46,702 nucleotides of DNA, taken from assembly GCA_028690055.1 (NCBI GenBank), contig JAQVBZ010000013.1:1-46702 (forward strand), in the 5' to 3' direction. Below, in pieces: positions 37,812-46,702 of this stretch. The notes under the pieces were generated by a model. The model was not told where the DNA came from, ran no database searches, and was given only the letters and a program-made list of their open reading frames with translations. Source of the stretch: Minisyncoccota bacterium (GTDB lineage Bacteria > Patescibacteriota > Minisyncoccia > JAHIHE01 > JAGLIN01). A program made the position numbers and the translations under genes. The first letter of the stretch is position 1. Each line of letters opens with the position of its first letter.

Positions 37812-40800
37812 ATGAAAAAAGGATTATCTTTGTTAGCTGTTTTATTGCTAACGGTTTTTGGGATAGGATTTTTGATTTTTAATGCATATCAAAAAGTAAG
37901 TGCTGAAGAAGTGGTGCTTGGTGTTTGTGGTGACGGTCTGGATAACGATGGTGACGGACTTGTCGATGCCAGTGATTTCGGTTGTCATACCGATTGGGAT
38001 GTAAATAACACTATTTCGTACGACCCTTTGGGAAACAGTGAAAAAGAAATCCAGAAAGTAAGCGTAGCGTGGGACAGTGCCGAAAGCGATGGTGACTCCT
38101 GCCACTCTTTTGTCAGCGCAGATGGACACTATGTGACCTTTGCCTCTTCTGCAACTAATCTGGTACCAATCTATTCTTCCTATTTCATTGATAATGGCGT
38201 GGTTGATATCTTTATATATGATCGCTTTACAAAAGAGATGAAGAAGGCAAGCGTTTCTTCCGGTAGGACTGGGGGCGATGGTTCCTCATATGAGCCTTCT
38301 GTCAGCGCAGATGGACGCTATGTAGTCTTTAAATCTTACGCCAGTAATTTAGTATCGGAAGATAATAACGACAATGCGGATATTTTTATACATGACTTCC
38401 AGACGGATGATACGAAGCGCATCAGCGTCGCGCCAGATGGTGCGGAGGCAGACGACAGATCTGAATATGCTTCGATCAGTTCTGATGGCAAGTATGTGAA
38501 ATTTTATTCTTATGCCACTAATCTGATTGTCGGAGGTACGGATCCTGGAGTCGGATTAAGGGTATATATTTATAACGTTGAAACGGGTACAATCTCGCTC
38601 GCTTCGACGGACATAGAAGATATGCAAAAAGAAATGCTGTCTTTTTCGGCATTCAGCGCGGATAAGCGGTTTACTGTTTTTTCTTCTCCTTTAAACAGTT
38701 TCGTACCAGGAGATACCAATGAAGTCGCCGATATCTTTGTGTATGATAATTTGGACGGAGCAACCGAGCGTGTCAGTGTCGCAACGGATGGAACACAAGC
38801 AGAGAAAGCTTCCAACTCTCCTTCTATCAGCGCTGACGGACGTTATGTCTTTTTCGAGTCTATGAGCGACAATCTAGTGTCGGGGGACAATAACGGCAAA
38901 GAAGATCTTTTTGTTTATGATCGTCAAACCAAAACTATCGCGCGTGTGAGTCAAGACATTTCGGCTCTGTTCAACCCCGGTATCATCAGCGCCAGCGGTG
39001 AATATATTACCTTTGCTACAGACTCTGGCGACCTGGTTCCTAATGATTCTAACGGAAAATATGATGTTTTTATAGTGAGAAATCCCTTATTTGAGGGTTC
39101 TTTATTTGAGCTACCGATTGAGAGCATACTCAAAATTCCGACTGACCTGAAGCAACAGAACGGATCTGACGGTGCGGAAGTGGAAGTCGGAAAAATTATA
39201 AATGAAGGCTTAGAATCTGCGGATTCGGTAATCTTGAGTGCCAGAGTTGCCAATGAAAAAGGCGGGGAGGTGTCTTTGGAGGTGCAGATAGAGAAGGTAA
39301 ATCCGATGGGAATGGAATCTGGCGGTAAAAGTGTGATGAGCGAGCCCGTAAACAGTGGCGAGATAGCTTCGATTAGCTATACTCCGGAACAAGGAGGGCT
39401 TTATCTCTGGAAAGCAAGAACCGTCAATGAGTTTGGGGATAAGAGTGATTGGGCGGAGTTCGGAGGTAATAGCACAATAGAGACAGACTTTATCTCTTCC
39501 AATTTTTCTTTCGTGCATTTGACGGATGTGCATCTGGGAAGTAATACCGCTATCGTTGCGACCGCCGCATCAAAAGATTGGTACGAGACGTGGTCTTATC
39601 CTCGTTTTACCGATGTGCTCTATGATATCGAGCAGCTCAGTCCTCGACCGGATTTCATCTTGATGAGTGGAGATTGCGTAGAATATAACAACGCGCGATG
39701 GCTCTGGGATTTTAAGTATATTATAGAAGACTTCAGTAAAAGGACCGGGATAGAAATATATTTAGTACCGGGAAATCATGACAGATACGACAGTGAGTCT
39801 TCCGGATTTTCATTGGGAGATGTAAACTTTTCGGGAGGAAACGATTATCTGGAAAAATTTTTGAGCGTATTGGATCTGCCTGAAAACGTAACTTCTTTTT
39901 TTGCGGACACCGAGATTATGCATCTTGCGACGAGTGGAGCACAAGGTTTTAATAAATTTAACTATTCTTTTGATTATGAGGGGGTGCAATTTATCGGGCT
40001 GGATTCGGGAGAGGATACCGGAATAGGAGACCCTGATCCGGAAGGTAGCGGACTGAGTGGTGACGTTCTAAATGAACTGGAATCATTGATTACGGAAACA
40101 CCGGACACTTCAAGAGTCATATTTATGCATCATCCCGTGTTTGCTGATCAAGAGGAACCTCTTTTTTATAATAAGCTTTTCTATAAGGAGCAAGAAAGAA
40201 CCGATACCGGCGAAATAGCTGAAGATGGGGCAATCGTAAATAATTGGAAGAGGTTCATCGGTGATTGTAACAGTGACAGTAATAACGTACAGCTTATCCT
40301 TTCTGGCCATACTCACAAAAGTTTAGTTTCTGATTCTCCCGATCATGATTTTGAATTATCGGATTGGGTGTCGGATAAGACTTATCCTCTGTACATACAG
40401 ACGCAGAGTACGAGCAAGGGTGATGATTCTGGTTATAGAGTGGTAGAAATAAAAAACGGAAAAGCGATTCCACGGGAATCTAAAACTGACATTACAAGAT
40501 ATGAGAAAATTTATTCTGATCTTGAAGCTGGCACGGGAATGGATTTAAGAACTTATGATGTTAGTAACGGTCAAGAAATCACGAATGAAAAAAACCAGGA
40601 TTCAACATCGTTCTTTGCTCCTGCTACTGATAAAATAATCATATATAAGACAACAGAAGAGTCTCAGTTTGAAGTCAAAAACAGCAACTTATCAGAAAAG
40701 AATTATGATTTGCAGCTACAGAAACGGGAAGAAGGTATTGATAATAGATATAATATGGCGCCAGTTTTCGGATATAAGATTATGAATTCGGTTTTATGCG

Positions 40801-42098
40801 GCGGTTCGGGTTATTGCTCGCTTGTTACCATACAAGAAGGAAATGGATACACGGATTTAAATTTTAAAAACATCAAGGTTAATAGCAACTCTTCGAATAC
40901 GGTTTTTGTTAATTGGGATGAGATAAATAAAAGCAACTTTTCTTCAGAAATCGATGGGTTAAGTTTTGGAGCCGGAGATAATTATGTTACAAATTACAGT
41001 TATTTGCCCATATCGGTAACTATCGATCTCAATTCACCCGGAGAATTGCGTGCTTATGATAAAAATGGCAATGTAACTGGATTGGTGGATGGTGAAATCG
41101 TAGAAAATATCCCCGACTCAATGTATGTGCCGGAAACGGAAACAGTATATATATTCGGTAATACAAAGCAAGAAATCGTTGAAGGTCTTAAGAATCAGGT
41201 GGTCGGATCTTATGAGGCGACCTATGATTTTAGTGCCACTCTTTCTGAAAACGGTGAAGAAAAAGACAAGTTTATAGCGAATGATGTCTTAATAAATGGC
41301 GATACGACTCATCAATTCAGTGTGGATTGGGAAGTATTGGCTCATGGCGGAAAGGGAGTGAAAATGGAATTTGACGAAAACAAAGACGGTAAATTTGAAA
41401 AGTCAGTTTCTTTGGGCAAAAATTTAAGCGCTCCTGAAGCTAAATTGAGCTCAGAAAAATATGTGACGGATGAAGGAACAAAAATCAAATTCAATGCCAA
41501 AGCATCTTCAGATCCTGATGGTAAGATAACGCTTTACGAATGGGATTTTGAAGGAGATGGAATCTATGACGCAAAATCTTCATCCCCGACGATGACACAT
41601 CTTTATGCCGATGATTTTCAAGGCAAAGTTTTCTTGAGGGTGACAGGTCAAAAAGGACTAACAAACGTAACCAGTGCAGAAGTCGCAGTTACGAATGTGA
41701 AACCGACGGTAACGATCTTGAAATTTGAGAAGGCGGAGAAAGAAGGCGGATATATGTGGTATGGAGGGCGTTTACGTCTCTGGGCATCCGAAGCGACAAA
41801 TAAATATATCCTTGAAGGGAAATTCACCGATTCCGGTTGGCTTGATACGCACAAAGTATCGATTGATTGGGGTGATGGCAGCGTGGAAAATATCCCAGTG
41901 TCAGAAAAAAATCGTTCTCCCCGTGCTACCGGCAAAATCAGTGCCACGCACGAATACAACCAAATGAAAAAATATGTGGTAAAATTAACCGTGACGGACG
42001 ATGATGGAGGAGCTGATACCCAGGAGATTTATTTGAAGAGTGTTGATACTTATAGCGGGTTTGGTGCACATAGCATTCTAAACAGATGGTGGAAATGA
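37812..42098 (+). CDS. very large secreted protein: TolB/WD40-like propeller + calcineurin-like metallophosphoesterase + PKD-like domains
   Basis: Signal peptide; DGLDNDGDGLVDASDFGC; repeated SISADGRYVxFxSxAxNLV; HLTDVHLGSN...MSGD...VPGNHDRYD...ILSGHTH; PKD-like YEWDFEGDGIYD and VSIDWGDGSVENIP. Confidence 0.88.
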   Translation: MKKGLSLLAVLLLTVFGIGFLIFNAYQKVSAEEVVLGVCGDGLDNDGDGLVDASDFGCHTDWDVNNTISYDPLGNSEKEIQKVSVAWDSAESDGDSCHSFVSADGHYVTFASSATNLVPIYSSYFIDNGVVDIFIYDRFTKEMKKASVSSGRTGGDGSSYEPSVSADGRYVVFKSYASNLVSEDNNDNADIFIHDFQTDDTKRISVAPDGAEADDRSEYASISSDGKYVKFYSYATNLIVGGTDPGVGLRVYIYNVETGTISLASTDIEDMQKEMLSFSAFSADKRFTVFSSPLNSFVPGDTNEVADIFVYDNLDGATERVSVATDGTQAEKASNSPSISADGRYVFFESMSDNLVSGDNNGKEDLFVYDRQTKTIARVSQDISALFNPGIISASGEYITFATDSGDLVPNDSNGKYDVFIVRNPLFEGSLFELPIESILKIPTDLKQQNGSDGAEVEVGKIINEGLESADSVILSARVANEKGGEVSLEVQIEKVNPMGMESGGKSVMSEPVNSGEIASISYTPEQGGLYLWKARTVNEFGDKSDWAEFGGNSTIETDFISSNFSFVHLTDVHLGSNTAIVATAASKDWYETWSYPRFTDVLYDIEQLSPRPDFILMSGDCVEYNNARWLWDFKYIIEDFSKRTGIEIYLVPGNHDRYDSESSGFSLGDVNFSGGNDYLEKFLSVLDLPENVTSFFADTEIMHLATSGAQGFNKFNYSFDYEGVQFIGLDSGEDTGIGDPDPEGSGLSGDVLNELESLITETPDTSRVIFMHHPVFADQEEPLFYNKLFYKEQERTDTGEIAEDGAIVNNWKRFIGDCNSDSNNVQLILSGHTHKSLVSDSPDHDFELSDWVSDKTYPLYIQTQSTSKGDDSGYRVVEIKNGKAIPRESKTDITRYEKIYSDLEAGTGMDLRTYDVSNGQEITNEKNQDSTSFFAPATDKIIIYKTTEESQFEVKNSNLSEKNYDLQLQKREEGIDNRYNMAPVFGYKIMNSVLCGGSGYCSLVTIQEGNGYTDLNFKNIKVNSNSSNTVFVNWDEINKSNFSSEIDGLSFGAGDNYVTNYSYLPISVTIDLNSPGELRAYDKNGNVTGLVDGEIVENIPDSMYVPETETVYIFGNTKQEIVEGLKNQVVGSYEATYDFSATLSENGEEKDKFIANDVLINGDTTHQFSVDWEVLAHGGKGVKMEFDENKDGKFEKSVSLGKNLSAPEAKLSSEKYVTDEGTKIKFNAKASSDPDGKITLYEWDFEGDGIYDAKSSSPTMTHLYADDFQGKVFLRVTGQKGLTNVTSAEVAVTNVKPTVTILKFEKAEKEGGYMWYGGRLRLWASEATNKYILEGKFTDSGWLDTHKVSIDWGDGSVENIPVSEKNRSPRATGKISATHEYNQMKKYVVKLTVTDDDGGADTQEIYLKSVDTYSGFGAHSILNRWWK

Positions 42099-42263
42099 TA
42101 ATACGATAATCGTTTTATTTATGAAAAGAAGACAAGAATGTTTTGTTTGATATCTTTCCGGTAATACTACTGTTTATGAAACAGAAGCATGGCGGAGATT
42201 AAACGATAAAACGGTCCAGTCGTAAGCCCATAGTGAGATACGTAATAACGATGATTAAATCTT

Positions 42264-43034
42264 ATGAAGAACGAGAACGTGGGAGACAAGAAGATTGATA
42301 CTTTTTGGGGCAATCGTCTCAAAATCTATGGGGTGGTATTGTTTGTAGTCATAACATCTTACTCGGTTTTTGGGGAAAATTTGGGATCTCAGGTCGTAGC
42401 AGTTAAAACGGTACTGTCTCTCTCTGTGATTATTTTACCGATATTGGCAGTCGAATCAATCTTCGCTTCGAAGCGATTCATTAAATTACTGCTTCTTCTT
42501 ACCGGCATGATTATGCTTATGGGGAATATATTTTTTAAATTATGGCCACTGGGAGAAGACAAACGTGGTATTATATATACACCCTTGCTTTCTTTGACAA
42601 TAGCTTTTCTTGTGATTTATTTTAAATTGATAAAAGACTCGAAAAAGTCAAAGATGGAATATCTAAAAATAGATGGTGTAAGAGATTTGGTAGGATTTTG
42701 TTTCAGTGTAAAATCGTTCGGTGTATTGCTTGTTTTGGAGTTGTGGACATTGTTGTTGGGAGCTTTCTCTCATATATTGGTAGTCCTGTATGGTAATGAT
42801 GAATTGTCAGGTATAGCCGTGTTGTTCCTCTATTTGGTTTGCTCGGTAGTATTCTTCTTTGCCAATCTGATTGCTATGTTCTTTATCACCAGAAAGATTG
42901 AAAAATCTACCAGTTCTGTCATTTTGTTTGCAATCATTACTCCTATAGTCATTCCTCTGTGCATAACATATTTCGTAATATTTCTTTTGATATCAGAAAT
43001 ATTGACAGGAGGAGTGGTGGGGGTGTCTTGGTGA
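42264..43034 (+). CDS. multi-TM membrane protein, unknown function
   Basis: Hydrophobic 256-aa ORF. Confidence 0.65.
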   Translation: MKNENVGDKKIDTFWGNRLKIYGVVLFVVITSYSVFGENLGSQVVAVKTVLSLSVIILPILAVESIFASKRFIKLLLLLTGMIMLMGNIFFKLWPLGEDKRGIIYTPLLSLTIAFLVIYFKLIKDSKKSKMEYLKIDGVRDLVGFCFSVKSFGVLLVLELWTLLLGAFSHILVVLYGNDELSGIAVLFLYLVCSVVFFFANLIAMFFITRKIEKSTSSVILFAIITPIVIPLCITYFVIFLLISEILTGGVVGVSW

Positions 43035-43219
43035 TAAAGTTTTTATGATAATCAAAGGCTTTCGTTGATTCGCCCGTTTCGATTGAATCTTTTGTTTTGA
43101 TTGTAGTGAGGATAATATCAGACTACATCTGAGCTGGTGAGGTGGAAGCAATCTGTATCGGAAAAGTGTGTGTTGTCATCGGAATTGGTTTCCAGATCCG
43201 GCGTATAGCTATTAAACAC

Positions 43220-43252
43220 AAAAAAGACACCTATTTAACTGGTGTCTTTTTC
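43220..43252. terminator. bidirectional terminator
   Basis: AAAAAGACACC-tatttaact-GGTGTCTTTTT. Confidence 0.8.
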
Positions 43253-43268
43253 TATCTATGATAATCGC

Positions 43269-45035
43269 TTATCTAGAAGAAGTCTGCCTGGAGCTACTTC
43301 CTGTGTTGCTTCGATTGTTGGAATAGCCCGATGAACGCTGTCCTCCGCTTCGGCCGGCGAAGCTGGGGCGCATACCTCCTTTTCGCTTGTGGCTGTTGAA
43401 AGTACTATGTACTTCATCTGGAGTCATATATTCATCTTGGGAAGAGCTACTAACCGCTTTAGCTCTGTTGGGAACAAACGATTCTTTTTTCTGGTAATCG
43501 TTTCGTCCGCGCTGGCTCTGTGGTCGGGCAGGCTGTCTGTCGGAGCTTTGCTTGGCGCCGATGCGGTCGGATTTCTGGTAGTCGTCAGTCTTGAAAAAGC
43601 TTTTTTCAGGGAATTCGGCATAGAAATCTTTTCCTTTGGAGGCGGCTGTTGCTACTACTCGAGAGTCTTTGCTTTCGGAAGCGCGCTGTGGCGTTCTTTT
43701 GGGCAAGAATCCTCGTCTGTCTTTCTGTCCGCGAGAGTTTCTGTCTTCGCTTGGTCTCTCGCTGCGGCGTGAGTCGGTTTGAGAAGAGGCTGTTCTGCTG
43801 CCATAACGACTGCCAGAAGCGCTGCGTCCGCGGCTCTCGCCTCGGAAGCTTCTACCGCCTTCGCCGTGATCTCTTCGTTCGCCTCTTTCCGGCATACCTT
43901 CCATAATGGAAGCGTCCAGTTTTAGGAGCTCGGGGAGCGGGGAGACTGGTAATTGTTTTTTGATTAGTCTCTCTATGATACGAATATCGTGCAATTGGCG
44001 CGGTGTGGCAAAGGAGATGGCGTGGCCGAGTTCTTCGGCGCGTCCAGTCCTGCCGATGCGGTGTACGTAGTCTTCCGGAGAATCCGGCAAGTCGTAATTT
44101 ACTACAACCTCGATGCCTTTGACGTCGATACCACGGGCAGCGATGTCAGTGGCAACCATGACCTGGTATCTGCCTTTCTTGAATCCTTCCAGCGCTGCCA
44201 CTCTTTGTGCAAGAGTACGGTTGGAATGGATTTCAGTCGAGGTAAATGTCATCTTGCGCAAGGCGAAAGCGATACGCTTGGCGCCGTGCTTGGTGCGAGA
44301 GAAAACCAGGATACTTCCTTTTCTCTCTTTGACGATGGATTCCAAAAGTGCCAACTTCGAACCTTCTTTTACGAAGAAAATTTCGTGTGTGACGTTGTCA
44401 GCCGCACTTCCTGCCGGAGCGACTTCCACTCGTAGAGGTGTTTTCATGTATCGATTGGCGATACTGACGATTTCGGCCGGCATCGTGGCACTGAAAAGCA
44501 TAGTCTGCCTTTCTGCAGGAACTTCTTGAAGAATGCGTTTGATTTGCGGCGCGAATCCCATATCAAGCATTCGGTCGGCTTCGTCCAACACCAATATCTT
44601 CACATTATCCAAGCGCACGGTTTTTCTTTCCAAATGGTCGATTAATCGTCCCGGCGTAGAAACGATGATGCGCGGGTTTGTTTTTAGGTCGCGTAGTTGT
44701 TTATTCATATTCTGGCCACCGATAAGTACGGCTGAGCGCAGATTGAAGAATCTGCCGATTTTACTAAGGGCCTCATCTACCTGAAGCGCCAATTCGCGGG
44801 TAGGGAGGATGATAAGCGCTGTGCCTTGTGAGGTCATGAGCTTTTGGATGGTAGGAACGCCGAAAGCAAGTGTTTTACCTGTTCCGGTCTGGGCGATTCC
44901 TATTACGTCGTTACCCTCGATAGCCACAGGAATCGCTTGGCTTTGAATCGGGGAGGGGATTGTGAATTTTAATTTGTTCAGAATCTCCAGAATTTCGGGT
45001 TTTATTCCTAGTTCATTGAATGTCTTTGTTTCCAT
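43269..45035 (-). CDS. DEAD-box RNA helicase with long RS/RG-rich tail
   Basis: QTGTGKTLAFGVP; PTRELALQV; VLDEADRMLDMGF; SATMP; HRIGRTGRAEELG; low-complexity Ser/Arg/Gly C-terminus. Confidence 0.94.
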   Translation of the reverse strand: METKTFNELGIKPEILEILNKLKFTIPSPIQSQAIPVAIEGNDVIGIAQTGTGKTLAFGVPTIQKLMTSQGTALIILPTRELALQVDEALSKIGRFFNLRSAVLIGGQNMNKQLRDLKTNPRIIVSTPGRLIDHLERKTVRLDNVKILVLDEADRMLDMGFAPQIKRILQEVPAERQTMLFSATMPAEIVSIANRYMKTPLRVEVAPAGSAADNVTHEIFFVKEGSKLALLESIVKERKGSILVFSRTKHGAKRIAFALRKMTFTSTEIHSNRTLAQRVAALEGFKKGRYQVMVATDIAARGIDVKGIEVVVNYDLPDSPEDYVHRIGRTGRAEELGHAISFATPRQLHDIRIIERLIKKQLPVSPLPELLKLDASIMEGMPERGERRDHGEGGRSFRGESRGRSASGSRYGSRTASSQTDSRRSERPSEDRNSRGQKDRRGFLPKRTPQRASESKDSRVVATAASKGKDFYAEFPEKSFFKTDDYQKSDRIGAKQSSDRQPARPQSQRGRNDYQKKESFVPNRAKAVSSSSQDEYMTPDEVHSTFNSHKRKGGMRPSFAGRSGGQRSSGYSNNRSNTGSSSRQTSSR

Positions 45036-45470
45036 TTATACATTATAAAAAATAAAAAGTCCGACCCGATTATCCTTAAGGTCAGATTTTTTATAAGCTG
45101 AAAAAGAATTGTCGTTAGTCTGCTAACAAATATAGCATAGATGATTTTATTTGTCAATGACTTGGGGGCTGATTTTAGAGATATTCGACCCCTCTGCCCT
45201 TTAAACCCTTTGTTTCAGCCAAATATTTTGATATTATGTATTTCGATTCCCCTCTTTAAGAGGGGTGGCGCTGAAAGCGACGGGGTGTGTGGGAACATTC
45301 TGCGACTAATAGCTCTAATTCTACGTGGTAATCAATCCTATAAGATATAAATCGTCAGTAATTGACCGATTCAGCACACCCCGCACGGTGGGGTCAGTAG
45401 CCCCCTCTGCCGGTAGGAATGTGAAAGTAGTTATAAAATAAAAGAGCTAGAAAAAATCCAGCTCATAATC

Positions 45471-46511
45471 TTAAAACCACAACATATCCTTTATTCGATA
45501 TTTTAACCTCCCCCATATGGTGCTATATTTTTCTCCTTTTTTATCCCATTGCTGCAGAAGTTTAGCTTTAACATCATTGAACCTCTGCGACAATTTCTCG
45601 TTGTCCGCAAGGCTGATAAATCTTTTTAGCCCTTCAAGCTTTCCGATTAACGCAATGGTGTTTTCTTTATATTCTTTGAGATTGTCATCGAGGTAATTCC
45701 CGAAAGGATCATTACCTCCTTTTATGTCTTTCTCATATCGTGATACGACATAATCGCTGTATTTTACGATATAAGGAAGCACTTCATCCGGAAGACTTTC
45801 CCGCAAATCCGTGCAAATCTCTATTATTTTTTTTACATATACTCCTATGTCTGAAATAAGCTCCGGAGTATTCCTCCAAGGTAACTCATGCGCTATCAGG
45901 CGTTCCAGCTCCTTGCGGCTAATGTCCGTTTTTAACTGCGTGAGGACATCTTCAGGTACTTTTAATTCTCGGGCTTTTCCCCGTAGCGCTTCCGCATATT
46001 CCATTTTTTCGCTGGATTCTCTATGGACAGCGGCCATTTCATCCCTCGGTAGACCGCTGATGTCTGAACAGGAGATGCTCTTTAACGTCTTTTGGATGAG
46101 TTCGAGCACTACCTGTGAATCTTCGCACACTCCATCTGGTAAACCTACGATTATAAAGGTGCTTTTAGCACCAAAATACTCTCCGTCCCACATAGCGTGG
46201 TGTAAGGTGGCTCCGGAAATGTTTGTCGGAGACCACCATTGAGATTCATAGTAAGTAGGGCTTTCGTCGTCAAAGATAATAAAACGTTCCGGTACGACGG
46301 CCAATTTTTCCATTAATATCTTAGTTTCTTCTTCCGTGAAGTCCAAGGAAATTTCATTTTTCGGTAGCACCGGTCCGTTAGTTTTGTAGTAATGAGAGCC
46401 AAACCTTCCACTTTTCTCTGTCGATATATTAATCCAAACGATAGCCGGATCGCCCTTTTGGGCTATTTTTTTTATTTCTTCGATAGCTATATCAATTTTC
46501 GTTTCATCCAT
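45471..46511 (-). CDS. hypothetical soluble protein, family not recognised
   Basis: 346-aa ORF with no recognisable motif. Confidence 0.6.
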   Translation of the reverse strand: MDETKIDIAIEEIKKIAQKGDPAIVWINISTEKSGRFGSHYYKTNGPVLPKNEISLDFTEEETKILMEKLAVVPERFIIFDDESPTYYESQWWSPTNISGATLHHAMWDGEYFGAKSTFIIVGLPDGVCEDSQVVLELIQKTLKSISCSDISGLPRDEMAAVHRESSEKMEYAEALRGKARELKVPEDVLTQLKTDISRKELERLIAHELPWRNTPELISDIGVYVKKIIEICTDLRESLPDEVLPYIVKYSDYVVSRYEKDIKGGNDPFGNYLDDNLKEYKENTIALIGKLEGLKRFISLADNEKLSQRFNDVKAKLLQQWDKKGEKYSTIWGRLKYRIKDMLWF

Positions 46512-46577
46512 CGTTAATTCTCCCTTTATGGTGTCTCTGTAATAGCACCTTAATTCTAATTTGTCAAGATTATACTC

Positions 46578-46702
46578 TTAAATTCTATTCTGAAGTGCAA
46601 TTCCCTTTTAAACAAAAGACATCTCGTTTGAGGTATAATAGTTACGTAGAATAACTAATCATTAACCCTAACGAAATGTCTTACCAACATCTTACCTTAA
46701 AA
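46578..46702 (+). mobile_element. IS30-family element, 5' end (truncated by window edge)
   Basis: ATG at 46676 gives MSYQHLTLK; upstream ~100 bp matches 9019-9122. Confidence 0.8.

Overview
The window looks like an AT-rich chromosomal segment, possibly from a Candidate Phyla Radiation (Parcubacteria/Moranbacteria-like) bacterium; that lineage is inferred from gene content only. Standard stop-codon usage fits the ORFs. Recognisable genes include a radical SAM/SPASM + dTMP-kinase-like + MTAP/PNP-like cassette, a short inorganic pyrophosphatase, a RhuM-Fic/Doc protein, a GH3 enzyme, HAD, CPBP protease, an ArsR-thioredoxin-permease-ArsF/ArsG-like cluster, NUDIX, GNAT, peptidase E, HIT, PIF1-like helicase, RecQ, MsrB-MsrA, C39 peptidase, two GerMN proteins, two very large secreted proteins and a DEAD-box helicase. 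The strongest unexplained signals are: (1) the radical SAM cassette, flanked by ~112-bp direct repeats and preceded by a degenerate tRNA-like sequence; (2) a ~135-bp imperfect inverted repeat enclosing the arsR-thioredoxin segment; (3) a REP-palindrome array around a RAYT transposase whose own coding sequence contains two of the palindromes in frame; (4) an IS30 remnant fused to a decayed aminoglycoside phosphotransferase-family gene, with a second IS30 5' end at the window edge; (5) a dispersed family of small inverted-repeat elements. All family assignments come from motif recognition by eye. No searches were run.
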